From Symbiodinium microadriaticum (taxonomy: Eukaryota > Sar > Dinophyceae > Suessiales > Symbiodiniaceae), in the NCBI GenBank assembly GCA_001939145.1, contig LSRX01000254.1, positions 650,337 through 714,336 of the forward strand: a stretch of 64,000 nucleotides of DNA. The letters run 5' to 3'. The notes below the pieces were generated by a model that was given only the letters and a program-made list of their open reading frames with translations, was not told the origin of the DNA and ran no database searches. This document shows positions 53,307-64,000 of the stretch, piece by piece. The first letter of the stretch is position 1. Every line of letters begins with the position of its first letter. Made by a program: the position numbers and the translations under genes.

Positions 53307-54217
53307 CCTAATGACGTCCATGGTCTAGTGCATTGGAGAAAAGAGAGCATCCATGTCCAAAACCTAATGACGTCCATGGTCTAGTGCATTGGAGAAAAGA
53401 GAGCATCCATGTCCAAAACCTAATGACGTCCATGGTCTAGTGCATTGGAGAAAAGAGAGCATCCATGTCCAAAACCTAATGACGTCCATGGTCTAGTGCA
53501 TTGGAGAAAAGAGAGCATCCATGTCCAAAACCTAATGACGTCCATGGTCTAGTGCATTGGAGAAAAGAGAGCATCCATGTCCAAAACCTAATGACGTCCA
53601 TGGTCTAGTGCATTGGAGAAAAGAGAGCATCCATGTCCAAAACCTAATGACGTCCATGGTCTAGTGCATTGGAGAAAAGAGAGCATCCATGTCCAAAACC
53701 TAATGACGTCCATGGTCTAGTGCATTGGAGAAAAGAGAGCATCCATGTCCAAAACCTAATGACGTCCATGGTCTAGTGCATTGGAGAAAAGAGAGCATCC
53801 ATGTCCAAAACCTAATGACGTCCATGGTCTAGTGCATTGGAGAAAAGAGAGCATCCATGTCCAAAACCTAATGACGTCCATGGTCTAGTGCATTGGAGAA
53901 AAGAGAGCATCCATGTCCAAAACCTAATGACGTCCATGGTCTAGTGCATTGGAGAAAAGAGAGCATCCATGTCCAAAACCTAATGACGTCCATGGTCTAG
54001 TGCATTGGAGAAAAGAGAGCATCCATGTCCAAAACCTAATGACGTCCATGGTCTAGTGCATTGGAGAAAAGAGAGCATCCATGTCCAAAACCTAATGACG
54101 TCCATGGTCTAGTGCATTGGAGAAAAGAGAGCATCCATGTCCAAAACCTAATGACGTCCATGGTCTAGTGCATTGGAGCAAAGAGAGCATCCATGTCCAA
54201 AACCTAATGACGTCCAT
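53307..54217. repeat. 56-bp tandem satellite, 16 full units plus a partial
   Basis: Units start every 56 bases from 53307 (CCTAATGACGTCCATGG...) to 54203, where the seventeenth copy breaks off after 15 bases. Only one base differs, an A to C at 54179 in unit 16. No spacers, so not CRISPR. 56 is not a multiple of 3, so it cannot give a repeated protein in one frame. Confidence 0.97.
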
Positions 54218-54480
54218 TCGTCCTCGCTCTCGTTCTCACACTTTGCTCCAAGTAAGCAGGCGCATATTTCGCCAAATCAGCGTTCTTCGGCTTATCGGGC
54301 GTCGGTCCATCATAGTAAGGACACAGCGGACTGTCTCTTCTATGTCCAACCCGCAGACAATTGCTGCAGCGGTGTGGACGATCCTCGTCTTTGCAACGCC
54401 CCATCTTGGACCGCGACAGCTCTGATTGAAGATGTTCAACATCTACGAACCGAGCGACCGGCGTCGCACCAGGGGGGGTC
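54204..54480 (-). CDS. Zinc-knuckle-like protein, C-terminal coding region
   Basis: The minus frame from ATG at 54404 reads MGRCKDEDRPHRCSNCLRVG, then HRRDSPLCPYYDGPTPDKP, and ends with a TAG inside the last partial satellite unit (54206-54204). Cys-x2-Cys-x4-His-x6-Cys resembles a retroelement or RNA-binding CCHC knuckle, with six instead of four residues before the last Cys. Upstream the frame stays open through VEHLQSELSRSK into the AGT microsatellite, where it gives poly-threonine up to about 54795. So either translation starts at 54404, or this is an exon whose N-terminal side is a microsatellite-coded Thr tract. Such knuckles bind nucleic acid; the function here is unknown. Confidence 0.45.
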
Positions 54481-54483
54481 TTG

Positions 54484-54533
<50 letters not shown>

Positions 54534-54542
54534 TGTAGTAGC

Positions 54543-54582
<40 letters not shown>

Positions 54583-54619
54583 CTAGTACTAGTACTAGTA
54601 CTAGTACTAGTACTAGTAC

Positions 54620-54664
<45 letters not shown>

Positions 54665-54746
54665 CAGTAGTAGCAGCAGCAGCAGCAGGAGTAGTAGTAG
54701 TAGTAGTAGTAGCAGCAGTAGTAGTAGTAGTAGTAGTAGTAGTCGC

Positions 54747-54789
<43 letters not shown>

Positions 54790-54819
54790 TAGTACTAGTA
54801 CTAGTACTAGAACTAGTAC

Positions 54820-54864
<45 letters not shown>

Positions 54865-54946
54865 CAGTAGTAGCAGCAGCAGCAGCAGGAGTAGTAGTAG
54901 TAGTAGTAGTAGCAGCAGTAGTAGTAGTAGTAGTAGTAGTAGTCGC

Positions 54947-54989
<43 letters not shown>

Positions 54990-55019
54990 TAGTACTAGTA
55001 CTAGTACTAGAAGTAGTAC

Positions 55020-55086
<67 letters not shown>

Positions 55087-55090
55087 GGTA
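54481..55090. repeat. AGT trinucleotide block with a 200-bp higher-order repeat
   Basis: AGT with AGC, ACT and CGC interruptions. The interruption pattern repeats at exactly 200 bases: AGAAGTAGTA at 54621 and 54821, GTAGCAGTAG at 54661 and 54861, AGTCGCAGTA at 54741 and 54941. A third partial copy starts at 55021. Confidence 0.95.
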
Positions 55091-57022
55091 GTAGTCATAG
55101 CAGCAGTGCTACTCGTGAGAAGTTACTGAGAGCCTGTCTGAGGAGCCCAAGCCTCGACCTGCTGAGCCGCAGTGAGCCGGGAGTCTTCGGGCAGAGCTTC
55201 GGAAAGCAGAGGAGGCTTCCTGTGCAAGGGCGATGATAAGGGCCTTTGTAAGGGTTCCTTTAGTTTAAGGACGACAATAAGTGCTTACTATAAGGGTTCC
55301 AATAAAAGAGACTATGAAGAAAGGGTAGTAGAAGGTGTTTGGTGCAATACAATGCAATACAACTGGCTAATTACTTTAATTAAGCCGGGCCCGCAAATAT
55401 CTGCAACGTCCATACTACGGTGTAGATCTTGCTTGTGTCTTCATCAGGCACAAGTGACTCCGGTGGCTTGCAAGATCTTCTTGAAGTGCATGGATGACCC
55501 TGTCCCACGCGCAGTACTGGACGGAAATTGTAGAAAGGGGCTGCTGCCCAAGCCTACAGTAAGGTAAGGATGGAACTTCACATCAGGGATGCTCATGCAC
55601 CATGCCAGAAGCTTGCCCGCGTAGCTCCAGTACTGTATGCACCTTCATTGTTGCACGGATTTGCTCGAGCCAGCTTGAGCAGGACCTCCGCCCAACCGCA
55701 AAAAAAGGCCAGGCCTGCATCCAAGCGCTTTTGATATCACCAGCTCAGGATCTTCTACCAGAACCTCTTCCAGAATCCCGAGCGATTCGGCGGCAGCCCT
55801 CGTGTTCCGAGAAGGGCCTGTTTCCAGCATGTCATGGCTTGCTCATGGCTAGCTTTCAGGTCTTGCATAGTGTCAAATGAACCTCAACCTTCAAGTGTTG
55901 ACCTGTCAAAGTATTGGGGGGGGCCAGCCAGAACCGACCTGGGAGAGTCAATGATCACAGATTCCAGGTTTGAAAGGTTCTGTCTTTCAGTTGTGCCACG
56001 AAGCGAGGCATGCAAAGTCCTTCAAGCTGCTCTTTGCTGGAAAGGATGCCTGGTTGTCAAAATGTAGAAGCGGGTGTTTGGGCTTTCCGAAACCCCTGCT
56101 GCAGCCCATGAGGGCCGCCTGTTTTCGAGGACATGGAGAGAACGACCAATGCCTTTGGACGCATTCCCTGCGAGATGCTGCGACTGCTGATGCTGCCAAG
56201 CAAAGGCCTCATGGTTCTAGCCACCTGGCAATAAACTTGACACAGCATTCTTGCGCGATCTCAATCAGGTGAAGTACGTACGATGAGTCAGTCGCGCATG
56301 GTCGGGTGAACCATCGAGCACACAAGCTTGAACCTACCATGCCGCGTCTCCGTAGTTTTCTAAGCCACATGTTCAAGCCTGGGCCCCAGCGCCACACCAC
56401 ACTCCCTTTCCTAATATCGTCGGTTCCCAACGTCTCAGGTGGTCTTGCTGTTTTGCTGTTCTGCGAGTCCCCGACGAGCTCTTGTCAGAACCTTTGCCAC
56501 CATGCCCAAAGTCCAGAAGGCCAAAATGCCAAGGTCTTGCTTTAGACCTCCAAAACATCGCAAAAAGACAACATGAGACCAAGGAAACCTTGAGCCTTGC
56601 CTTGCGTCACGTGGATTATGGTGCCCAGCGCGAGCACAACGAGGCCATCTTGGTGCGGATGGGTTCTTCAGGGCACAGGATTGAAAGTCAGAGCCGGGGC
56701 TACATTCTTTGTCTGACTTTTTGGGTGCTTTTGGAGCCACTTTCAGCGAGATCTGACGGGTGCTCTCACATCTCCTTGCAGCAGTTTGCGAGGGAGCGTC
56801 TTCGGAACCTTGTACGCAGTTGCAAAGCTCCCACAGCGCCCGCAAACTGAAGTAGCGGTTCCGAGCCTCGGCACCCCAACCAAAAGCTTTTGGAGCAGTC
56901 ACTCCCCAAGAGCCGTGGACTCAAGCGTCAGTAGGCACCGTCGGGCGGTTTTTGTGCCGAAGCTTCTTCCTGCTCGTCTTTTCTGTCGAGTAGGTACGGT
57001 CCGGTGCAATCATGAAGTGCAG
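55091..57022. other. No recognised gene
   Basis: AAGGGTTCC occurs twice (about 55252 and 55292) in AT-richer DNA. Frames of 90-155 codons on both strands have no motif. The region just before 57023 may hold an upstream exon of the next gene. Confidence 0.3.
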
Positions 57023-57201
57023 GTGTTTCAGCGCAGCTTCTTGCGTGCGCTCTCGCAATTCCTCATCCGTGAGGGTGGCGTTTGGGATGCCGATGTGTCC
57101 GATGGCTGGTCGTGGGTCTACGGCACCTTCAGTACCCCGCCAGGGTTTGTGAGATACAAGGCTGCAGGGAACGGATATTTGGTTAGGACTGACTGGAATG
57201 T
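57023..57201 (+). CDS. Unknown protein, exon 1 of a phase-matched pair
   Basis: From GAAGTGCAG to a perfect GTAAGT. The frame reads VFQRSFLRALSQFLIREGGV, then WDADVSDGWSWVYGTFSTPP and GFVRYKAAGNGYLVRTDWN. Rich in Trp, Gly and aromatic residues and clearly protein-like, but no family is recognised. Two bases of the next codon are left over and are completed exactly by the exon at 57390. Upstream frame (from 56786) is open but of poorer quality. Confidence 0.55.
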
Positions 57202-57389
57202 GTAAGTCATCCAGGACCGGTGCAACGGAGTCCGCACCGAGCCACTTATCAACTTAAAAGGCATGGGACCTCGCGACTCTCACTTGATGTGTTTCTCTTT
57301 TGGCGGCCATTGTGGTCATCTGCATCAGTATGACATATGTCTGCATAATCATTTCATAAACGCTGCCTGAAGACTTACTAATACACCAG

Positions 57390-57618
57390 CCACTCAGGTG
57401 ATGAGCTGCTCAGTGCCCTCGAAGGGGCAGCCCGGCTGTGGTTACAGTACTCCAGATTTGTCCTAAAGTCTCAAACCCGAAGCTGCATCGTTCAGGCTGA
57501 TGAAGCGCAGATACCTTCTTACTCGACTTGCTCTTCCTTTGGAGCACCACGCCCGTGGTCGCGACAATTCAACTTGCAATATAAACTACTCGTACAGTCC
57601 TTGGGCTATCCCTATTGA
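57390..57618 (+). CDS. Unknown protein, exon 2 of a phase-matched pair
   Basis: After ATACACCAG one base completes the codon. The frame then reads HSGDELLSALEGAARLWLQY, followed by SRFVLKSQTRSCIVQADEAQ and more, to a TGA at 57616-57618. The intron 57202-57389 is 188 bases, GT-AG. The joined product has an amphipathic helix directly after the aromatic region of exon 1. The gene may have further exons if the stop is not the true end. Confidence 0.52.
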
Positions 57619-59514
57619 GGCCACCAAGGTCGACATTTACACTTTAAGTTGGAAGTGTAAGCATGAGGACACTCACCGGCTAGAGGTTGTGTTCTGGCTC
57701 GGGTTTGAGGTTCTGGGTGCGCATCTTGAGGGCAGTCAGTCTCGCAGCTGCTGAGTGTCGCGACCTAGGTGAGAATATCCTGTCCAGAAGTTTCATGGCT
57801 TCTAACCCCCGCTCTTTGCGACGAGCATACCCCCCCAAGGCCAACAACTTGAGAATTGCTCTGCGAGGTAAAGCCCAAGGTGGAAGCCGTGCGGAGCTCT
57901 TGGAACCTTGGCATTGGGGTTGTCTTAGGTTCAGCTTACATCCTTGGCCTTGAAGCTGCTGGAGAGCTGCAGTCGTCAGATGCGGAGTTGTTGAACCTTA
58001 CGCAAAAGTGAACAGCAAGCCCTAGGCCAGGCTTGGCTATCCTCCGTGAGAACGTGCCAGTTGTAAAGAGAGATTGCACGCTTGGGGTAGGAGGTGGATG
58101 ATCGGTTCAAAAAGGCACTGAATAGAAAGGGACATTTCATCTGCCTCCAAAGCTTTCCGGCCCAGGAATCAAGTCATCACCAAGTCGGTGATGCGATCTG
58201 AGCTGTTCGGACGCACTTTCTGGAGGGGGTTGATGGGTGTGCCCAGCATCTACCCAAGCTCTCCCCGTCTACTGAGACATACTGACACTAACAAAGGTTT
58301 CGAACGCACCTTTGTTCACTAGCACTCAGTAGCTGTACGCAACGAGAGGCTCCGTTTCCTTTGTCAGGAGCACTGCATCTCGCTTCCACATCGTAATGCC
58401 CTCTTCAGCAGAGAGCAAGGGCCCCTCAAGCACCACCTGTTTGAAGCCCCGTCCCCGGGCCCTAGCCTAAACCCGCCTGCATCAAATGCATTCAAGTGCA
58501 TGTAAAGGCCCTTTCTGTCACTTTGCTCCACAGATGTTTGCTACACAGATGTTTCACGCTTCTGTGCGACTTCGAAGCAAGTTCTCGTGGCGCCAGTACA
58601 ACATGCATGTGTCTTTGCAAGGTTTCGTGAGCCAGCCCCTACAATAGACTTGACATCTCTGTCTTATCGTTGTCTCTATCCAGATCAGGTTCTCGGACGA
58701 CTCACACACATCTGGCACTACACAGATCTCGAGCCGGCGACACAGCGTAAGCGGCCGCACGATTGCGAGCATGCACGGGACCCGTCATCTTTAAGCGCTC
58801 CTGGCACATCTCGAGCAGTCTGCACGGCAAGTCTGCCTGTTGTTTCAGCTAGGTCTGAAGGGCCTATGCACGAACGAGTCTCAAGATTCACTAAGATGGC
58901 CATAGGCAAACTGTGCATTCCCCACCTCGATCTGTAGAAGGTCGCACTTTTGCAGAGTAGCCCCTCAAGATGCATCTAGAGGCCTGCTCGAAGACTCGAG
59001 GCTCCAGGTTCTCTAAGGCCCCGATCAAGAAACCCTGAGAAGCCGCCGTAGAGATGCTGGGAGGACTGGCGGCCTGCTGGGCGGAGGACGCAGCAGCCTC
59101 AGACAGACAAATCAGCGTCTCTAGAGTCTTGAGCAGGTACGTGTTCGGACACTGCCGCTTTACTTGAGAGAATACTGCGCATCACCTGCAGGTAGAAAGA
59201 GTCTCCAGAAGCGAAGCACCCTGAATGCGGAAATGTCCAACGAAGATGGCGTTGAGACTTGGATTATGGCTCACTGCGTGGTTTGACTTTCATTGACATC
59301 CAGCAAAGGTTCCTGCTGAAGCCTTCGGTCTACTGTCCCGAAACACAAGAAACCGAGGATGGACGTCAAAAAGCTTTGTTTTCTGTTGGGGCGGCCATGG
59401 CTCGACGGCTTGAGGTGCGGGACACAGAGCTGGAACACTCTGAGACCTTTCAGAGTCAAGCTGCATGTAAACGCTGCATTCAAGGCATTGGTTCAAGGAT
59501 TCATACTTCTACAT
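57619..59514. other. No recognised gene
   Basis: Frames at 58587-58937 + and 59259-59510 + have no motif. Confidence 0.35.
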
Positions 59515-59726
59515 GCATACACACATACACACACACACATACATACATACATACATGCATACATACATACATACATACATACGTACATGCCTGCGTACGT
59601 GATTACATGCGTTGGTACACACATACATACGTACGTAGGCACGTACATACAGCCACGCACTACAAGAGACCCAGGAGCATGCTGTCCAGCGGCTTTGTCT
59701 TGTTGATGTTGCACGTGAGTGTATAA

Positions 59727-59762
<36 letters not shown>

Positions 59763-59960
59763 TATATGTAATGTATATATATATATATATATATATATTG
59801 GTTGCCCTAAACCTCGCCTGACCTGGTCGAGTGCGAGTGCTGAACAATACATGTGCATCTATCTATCTATATATGTATATATATATATGTATATATTTAT
59901 TTATTTATATTTATATTTATATTTATATTTATATTTACATGCATGCATGCATATACCTAC
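59515..59960. repeat. CATA, TA and TTTATA microsatellites
   Basis: CATA arrays (59517-59585 and 59728-59755), TA runs (about 59755-59800) and TTTATA units (about 59895-59938), separated by about 140 bases of ordinary DNA. Confidence 0.9.
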
Positions 59961-60090
59961 ATACGTACTCACGTACATATCTACGTACATGCGCGCAACA
60001 ACCACAGCTTTTACCTGTCCCTTCCCACACCGCCAGGAAGGAATCGCCCAGTCCAAAGAGAAGACCAAATTTGTGCCGCCGACAAATTGA

Positions 60091-60447
60091 ATGGCTTGCT
60101 GCCGCTGGGGGCTTGAGTTGTGCGCAGGGCCACGAGGCGGACTGAGGACATATTGCCAACACAACTGGCTCTCTCTGGTTACCTCTGGTTTCTTCACACT
60201 CAAGGATATGGGCCATTCTTCGAAAGGTCTGGTTTCAAAAATGATTCCAACAGTTGCGAAGATGTTTTTGCATGACGAAGTCATGGATCACAGCAAGCTG
60301 CTGCAAGTGGCCGGCATCGTAATGCAAGACTTTCCAGAGAAGACGCCGGGCTTGAATGGTGTGACATCTGCATGGCAGTGCCGATGGAGTTCTGATGCCG
60401 CAATCTGGCCATTCCAAAAACACTGGTTGACTGAATGCTGTTGGTAG
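60091..60447 (+). CDS. Candidate reading frame, unknown protein
   Basis: 118 codons open to TAG at 60445-60447. The central part ([20 protein letters not shown], then [20 protein letters not shown] and [12 protein letters not shown]) is convincingly protein-like. The true exon limits are unclear; an AG at 60204 and the frame end are possible. No domain recognised. Confidence 0.35.
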   Translation: MACCRWGLELCAGPRGGLRTYCQHNWLSLVTSGFFTLKDMGHSSKGLVSKMIPTVAKMFLHDEVMDHSKLLQVAGIVMQDFPEKTPGLNGVTSAWQCRWSSDAAIWPFQKHWLTECCW

Positions 60448-61431
60448 CTCTGGTAGTATTCACACCACTTCCTTGCCAGGATTCTGCTGTAGGGGTTGTT
60501 TATTCGGGAGTCAACGAAACAGATAGCCTGCCCCTAAGCTGACATTGTGAGGTGCTCGGCTTCATGACATGAACCGTGCCAGGTCTGGAGCGAGAAGCAT
60601 GGACAGAAGCTCGGCACCGCCTTGGTGCCTCTCCCAGCTTCGGTGCACAGGTAGCAGAGTAGGTGATACACTGTATCTTGACGGGCCGTGGGCGTGTGCA
60701 CGCCAGACGGCTGGCTGTGATAAGTGGGCCACGAACTCCATGAATCAGGGCTGCATTCTTTACACGTCGGAACATGTGCCGCAACCCTCGGGCCACCACT
60801 GTGTGGTGATGTCTAACCTACTGTGGGCAATCCCGTTTCTTCCAACAGGGTTCGTCAGCGTAAAGCACTATGTCACTAAGTAGCCATTCGGTATGACGTT
60901 GCCAAGTGTGGCACAAATGGGAACAAGGATCCATCCATACTGGCACTGTGCATATCGGATGTTGGAACTGTGCCAGATCAAGTGGGCATGGCAAGATGGT
61001 GTCCAAACGAAGACGGTAGACATCAACCACTTCACTTGCAAGCTGCTTTTGTGGGGACAGCTCAGCGGGTGCATTCCTTGTACACCCCGGCATCCCCCGC
61101 AAAAAGCCTCAGCGACGAAGCCCGGTGGAGGAGCTTGTGGTCTCCACTGCCACGCGCCCCAAGGAGCTCGAGAGGCCCCATGGAAGCAGGGGTGTCAGCT
61201 GTAAGCTCTTGCACAGAGTCTCCCAGAAAATACTCTGAGGGTTTTTGTAGTGTACAGCTGTACTATTTCAAGTGCGCTGCCTGGAAGCTTTGGAGGCTTG
61301 TTGGAAAGGCATCTGGCTGGAATTTTGACACATGAGCTTCTCCCACTTGCAGGAACTTGTTCAGATTGGCCCAACGCCTCTGGGAGCTGCACTTAGGCCT
61401 GTTGACTTTCTGAAGAAGTTAATTTAATATA
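60448..61431. other. No recognised gene
   Basis: Two overlapping + frames (60893-61204 and 60970-61335) are open; the second has SLSDEARWRSLWSPLPRAP before a GTAAGC at 61200, a weak exon candidate. Confidence 0.3.
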
Positions 61432-61517
61432 GGACCCAAATACTATATATGTATATATATATATATTTTTTANNNNNNNNNNNNNNNNNNNNNNNNNNNN
61501 GGGGGGGGGTTGGGTCC
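61432..61517. repeat. AT-rich tract with assembly gap, inverted GGACCCAA arms
   Basis: GGACCCAA at 61432-61439 and its complement TTGGGTCC at 61510-61517 bracket a TA repeat, 28 unknown bases (61473-61500) and a G run. The strand complement of the right side shares AACAAGGACCC with MITE-like element 1, so the gap may hide a related foldback. Confidence 0.5.
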
Positions 61518-63804
61518 TTGTTATAACTACTGTAGGTTATAAATTATAGTGTAAAGTACCCCCAAACCCTATTCTAATGATTAAGGCTCTTACAGTAGCA
61601 TGAGCGGAGGTGAAGGAAGGATATTAAGGAGGTCCACAAGACTGGCCTGGTACACAAAACTTAACTACGGTTTATGATATAAAGCCTGCATTACCTTAAG
61701 GATCCTGGACTATGGGAACTTACTACGGGTAGTGCAGGATGTTTATCATCAAGCATATGAATGAGTTGACAGCACTTCCATATCTTGGTGTCCCGGCATC
61801 GCACGACCCCTCAGATTCTGGGAGTTCAATCAATCTGCGTTTTGCATGTGTGCTCCGGTGAGATCACCGAGCCGAAACAGTCATTTGGGATCCTGATCAA
61901 TGGAAGAAACCATGTCTCTCAGCAGTTCTGCAGCTCCACTGGCATGCAGAGGGAGGTTGCAAAGAAGTGTTAAACAAAATCCAACAGCTTGTCTACTCCA
62001 GTGCGCGGAGGAAGTGATTGAAGTGCCGAGACACCAGTAGACAGAAAAGGTCACGTCGAGTTGGGAGTGAAGCCTGCGCACCTCAAAGTCTTCGCCTTGC
62101 ACTCAGCAGACTTCGCCATCTTAGTTTTGCTTGTCGAGACCGGGATGGAAACAGTCGATGTGCGGGCTCATGCAACTTCGGCCTTTGGAGAGATCCGGCT
62201 CAGGAATCTTGTCTCTTCGACCTACTGGCAGCAAACCTTCCTGCAACTGCCTTCGAAAGCGCCCAGCTTGCCTGGAAGTGGCTATGGGACATCGTAGAGA
62301 GTGCCTGGGCCGATACTCCGAACTAGATCTTCTGTCCGAGTATGATTGGCGCAAGACAGTCAATTTGTGCGAAATCTGCGGACTGACACTTTGCAATGAC
62401 CCTTGGCAGCAACCCAGTAATTGCAGGAACCTTCGTGCAAGTGCCGCTTGTCTGCATCACGCCGTCTGGCTCGGCGGTCAGACATTGAGAGGCATAGCCA
62501 GGTCATGTGTCGTGCCTTCAAGTATACGAATACACTTTCGTTGCATCGTGCTGTCTTAATTACCCTACATGCTGGCGAACAGCAGTATGAAAGAGTTTTA
62601 GTTTTTCTGTACATATCGTACCAATACTATATATATAGCCCCGCGTGCTTTGGGCACAGTTAGTCTGATGCCATGTGCACATGACTTCGCCCAAGGCTCG
62701 TGAACTGGGAGACCATGCAGACATCACTGACGGCCTCGTGGGAGGTCATTTCGCAGCGTGCAGATTCCCCAGTGACTGGGACTCACCAATTTTGGTGTGT
62801 ACCGGCATGTAGCGGTGTCTATGCAATCTATCTGTCTAATGACGCCCCAGGCTGCTCCACCATCAAAACTCTAACTGCTTCTAACCTACGACCTTAACAT
62901 AAGTCTGTGTAGGTTGTCAGACATTGTGCGGGAAGGTGAAGCCTGCAAACCGTGCTTTTCCAAAACAGCGATCTCCCATTTGCCATTCCAACATCTACTG
63001 GAGGAGCCTCCTCCGAACCCTTCGCAGGGAAACTTGCGTTAGACCAAGCTTTCCAAAGCCAAAACCTGCCCACGATGCATGTCACCGCAATATGGCCATG
63101 ACGATGGCATACGATAGCTGCAGAGATTGGTTTCACAACACCGAGGTAAAAGTGGCAAGGACCTTTCACAACACCCTGCAACTCGGACGTTCTTAGGAGC
63201 TCGAATTTTGTGTTGGATTGGCGGTGGGGAATGGCTCGACGATGCTCTGCACGTGGATATTCGGGTTTTCAGCGTGCCTTACAGTTTCTCTGGGGCCCCG
63301 CAGAGAGTGACGAGTAACGGTCCGAGCTTGCACATTGCACTATCAAACCTAGCCTGGGTCAGCACACGGCCGTAGTGAGCACACATGATCATGGGAAGTC
63401 CAGCGTGTGTTGGGCTAGTGCCAGGTTGGATCGCGTGATGGTTTTTCGCAGCATGTTCAAGAGACGCGACGTGCCACAGCTGCGCTTTTTTCGTTCTGGT
63501 AACTGAAAGGGTGCCGTACAGGTTGCGCTGGGGTTCGGGTCCAGTTGCTGCACGACAGATCCTCTTGCAGCTGGTCCTGCTTTGCCGCCGGCTTAGCCGT
63601 ACTCGTCCATAAGCACAGCATCTTCTAGTATTGCCGGTCCTCAATACTTACAGTGTGCTTGATTAGTGCTTGTGTTGTGCTTGACGGTCTTGCTGATGAG
63701 TACCGGGAGCACAAGCAGCACTCGCCAGCATCTCGCGACTATCCGCAGGCATTTTATGCAGGGCAGTTTGGAAATCGGGATCTTGGGCCGTGTGCTGCTA
63801 GCAT
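61518..63804. other. No recognised gene apart from one candidate
   Basis: Frames near 62421-62663, 62924-63196 and 63127-63375 lack motifs. Confidence 0.3.
62061..62326 (+). CDS. Candidate exon(s) with a frame switch, unknown protein
   Basis: The first part is protein-like in one frame (LKVFALHSADFAILVLLVET, then GMETVDVRAHATSAFGE), the second in another (ANLPATAFESAQLAWKWLWD, then IVESAWADTPN to a TAG). The change falls between about 62195 and 62225. A short intron ending at CTGGCAG, or a frameshift in a decayed gene, could explain it; no in-phase splice was found. Family not recognised. Confidence 0.28.
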
Positions 63805-64000
63805 GAGCTGCAGCTTGGCGGACACCAAGGGCCACAGTCTCGGGGAGGGGGAGCTAAGCGGGCACCTGAACATTCGCAACATGGCCGCACACGTGGTTGG
63901 TATGGTTTCTTGTGTAAAAGGTGTTTCTGGTCAACATTCCGGAGCCTGTGCCTTCCCCGACCAGACCACCACGCAGCCCTGTCAAAAACCCCACGTTCCC
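63805..64000 (+). CDS. Candidate reading frame running off the window end
   Basis: From the Met at 63805 the frame reads MSCSLADTKGHSLGEGELSG, then HLNIRNMAAHVVGMVSCV, and is open to the last base. It may end earlier at a GTTGGT-type donor near 63895. No family recognised. Confidence 0.25.

Noticed and set aside
53307..54217. CRISPR-like array
   Set aside because: Units are directly tandem with no spacers, 56 bp, in eukaryotic context.
54426..55098. Poly-Ser, poly-Val and poly-Leu/Tyr frames
   Set aside because: AGT microsatellite; only the minus frame that connects to the zinc-knuckle tail was kept, and only for its non-repeat part.

Overview
The window looks like nuclear DNA of a photosynthetic dinoflagellate, most likely of the Symbiodiniaceae/Suessiales kind. 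The pointers are: a two-domain chlorophyll a/c light-harvesting gene with a dinoflagellate-style bipartite plastid leader; introns with GC donors lying at AG/GGC junctions; a 12-base match to the core of the dinoflagellate spliced leader just upstream of that gene; TTTAGGG-type telomere-like repeats inside the sequence; very sparse coding with much microsatellite DNA; and GC-rich third codon positions in the clear genes. No rRNA, tRNA or CRISPR array was seen, and nothing bacterial.

Layout. 0-3.4 kb is mostly GATA/GA and CA repeats. 3.4-4.4 kb holds an intronless membrane-anchored methyltransferase-like gene (METTL24/FkbM type). About 7.0-11.9 kb carries scattered exons of one + strand kelch-repeat gene, with a MITE-like element in one intron. 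12-17 kb is repeat-rich with a short telomere-like tract. 17.7-18.3 kb has a two-exon candidate of unknown family. 20.5-21.3 kb is an AATGA/AATGG satellite. 23.1 kb has a candidate terminal exon and 23.5 kb a second MITE-like element. About 24.2-28.8 kb carries exons with IQ (calmodulin-binding) motifs, followed in the same direction by the light-harvesting gene at 28.85-30.38 kb, the best gene of the window. 31.6 kb holds a perfect 25-bp hairpin between 13-bp direct repeats. 37.7-38.4 kb, 42.9-43.3 kb, 44.1 kb, 45.8-46.1 kb (a PDZ-like domain split by a GC-AG intron), 50.3 kb and 57.0-57.6 kb hold further exon sets. 53.3-55.1 kb is a compound repeat block: a near-perfect 56-bp satellite, then an AGT microsatellite with a 200-bp higher-order period; a minus-strand zinc-knuckle reading frame lies between and runs into both.

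How genes work together. The light-harvesting protein acts in plastid antennae. The kelch, IQ and PDZ-like proteins would be interaction or scaffold proteins, and the methyltransferase-like protein probably sits in a secretory membrane; nothing shows that they share a pathway. Where motifs allow a check (light-harvesting, IQ, PDZ, probably kelch), reading GC-AG introns restores the family motif in phase. This is the most useful observation for anyone annotating the window, because simple ORF calling misses almost all of its genes. No clearly new biological system was found. The odd structures worth checking are the TSD-flanked perfect hairpin, the spliced-leader-like relic, the satellite/zinc-knuckle junction and the two foldback elements. 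All exon calls without a recognised family are tentative.
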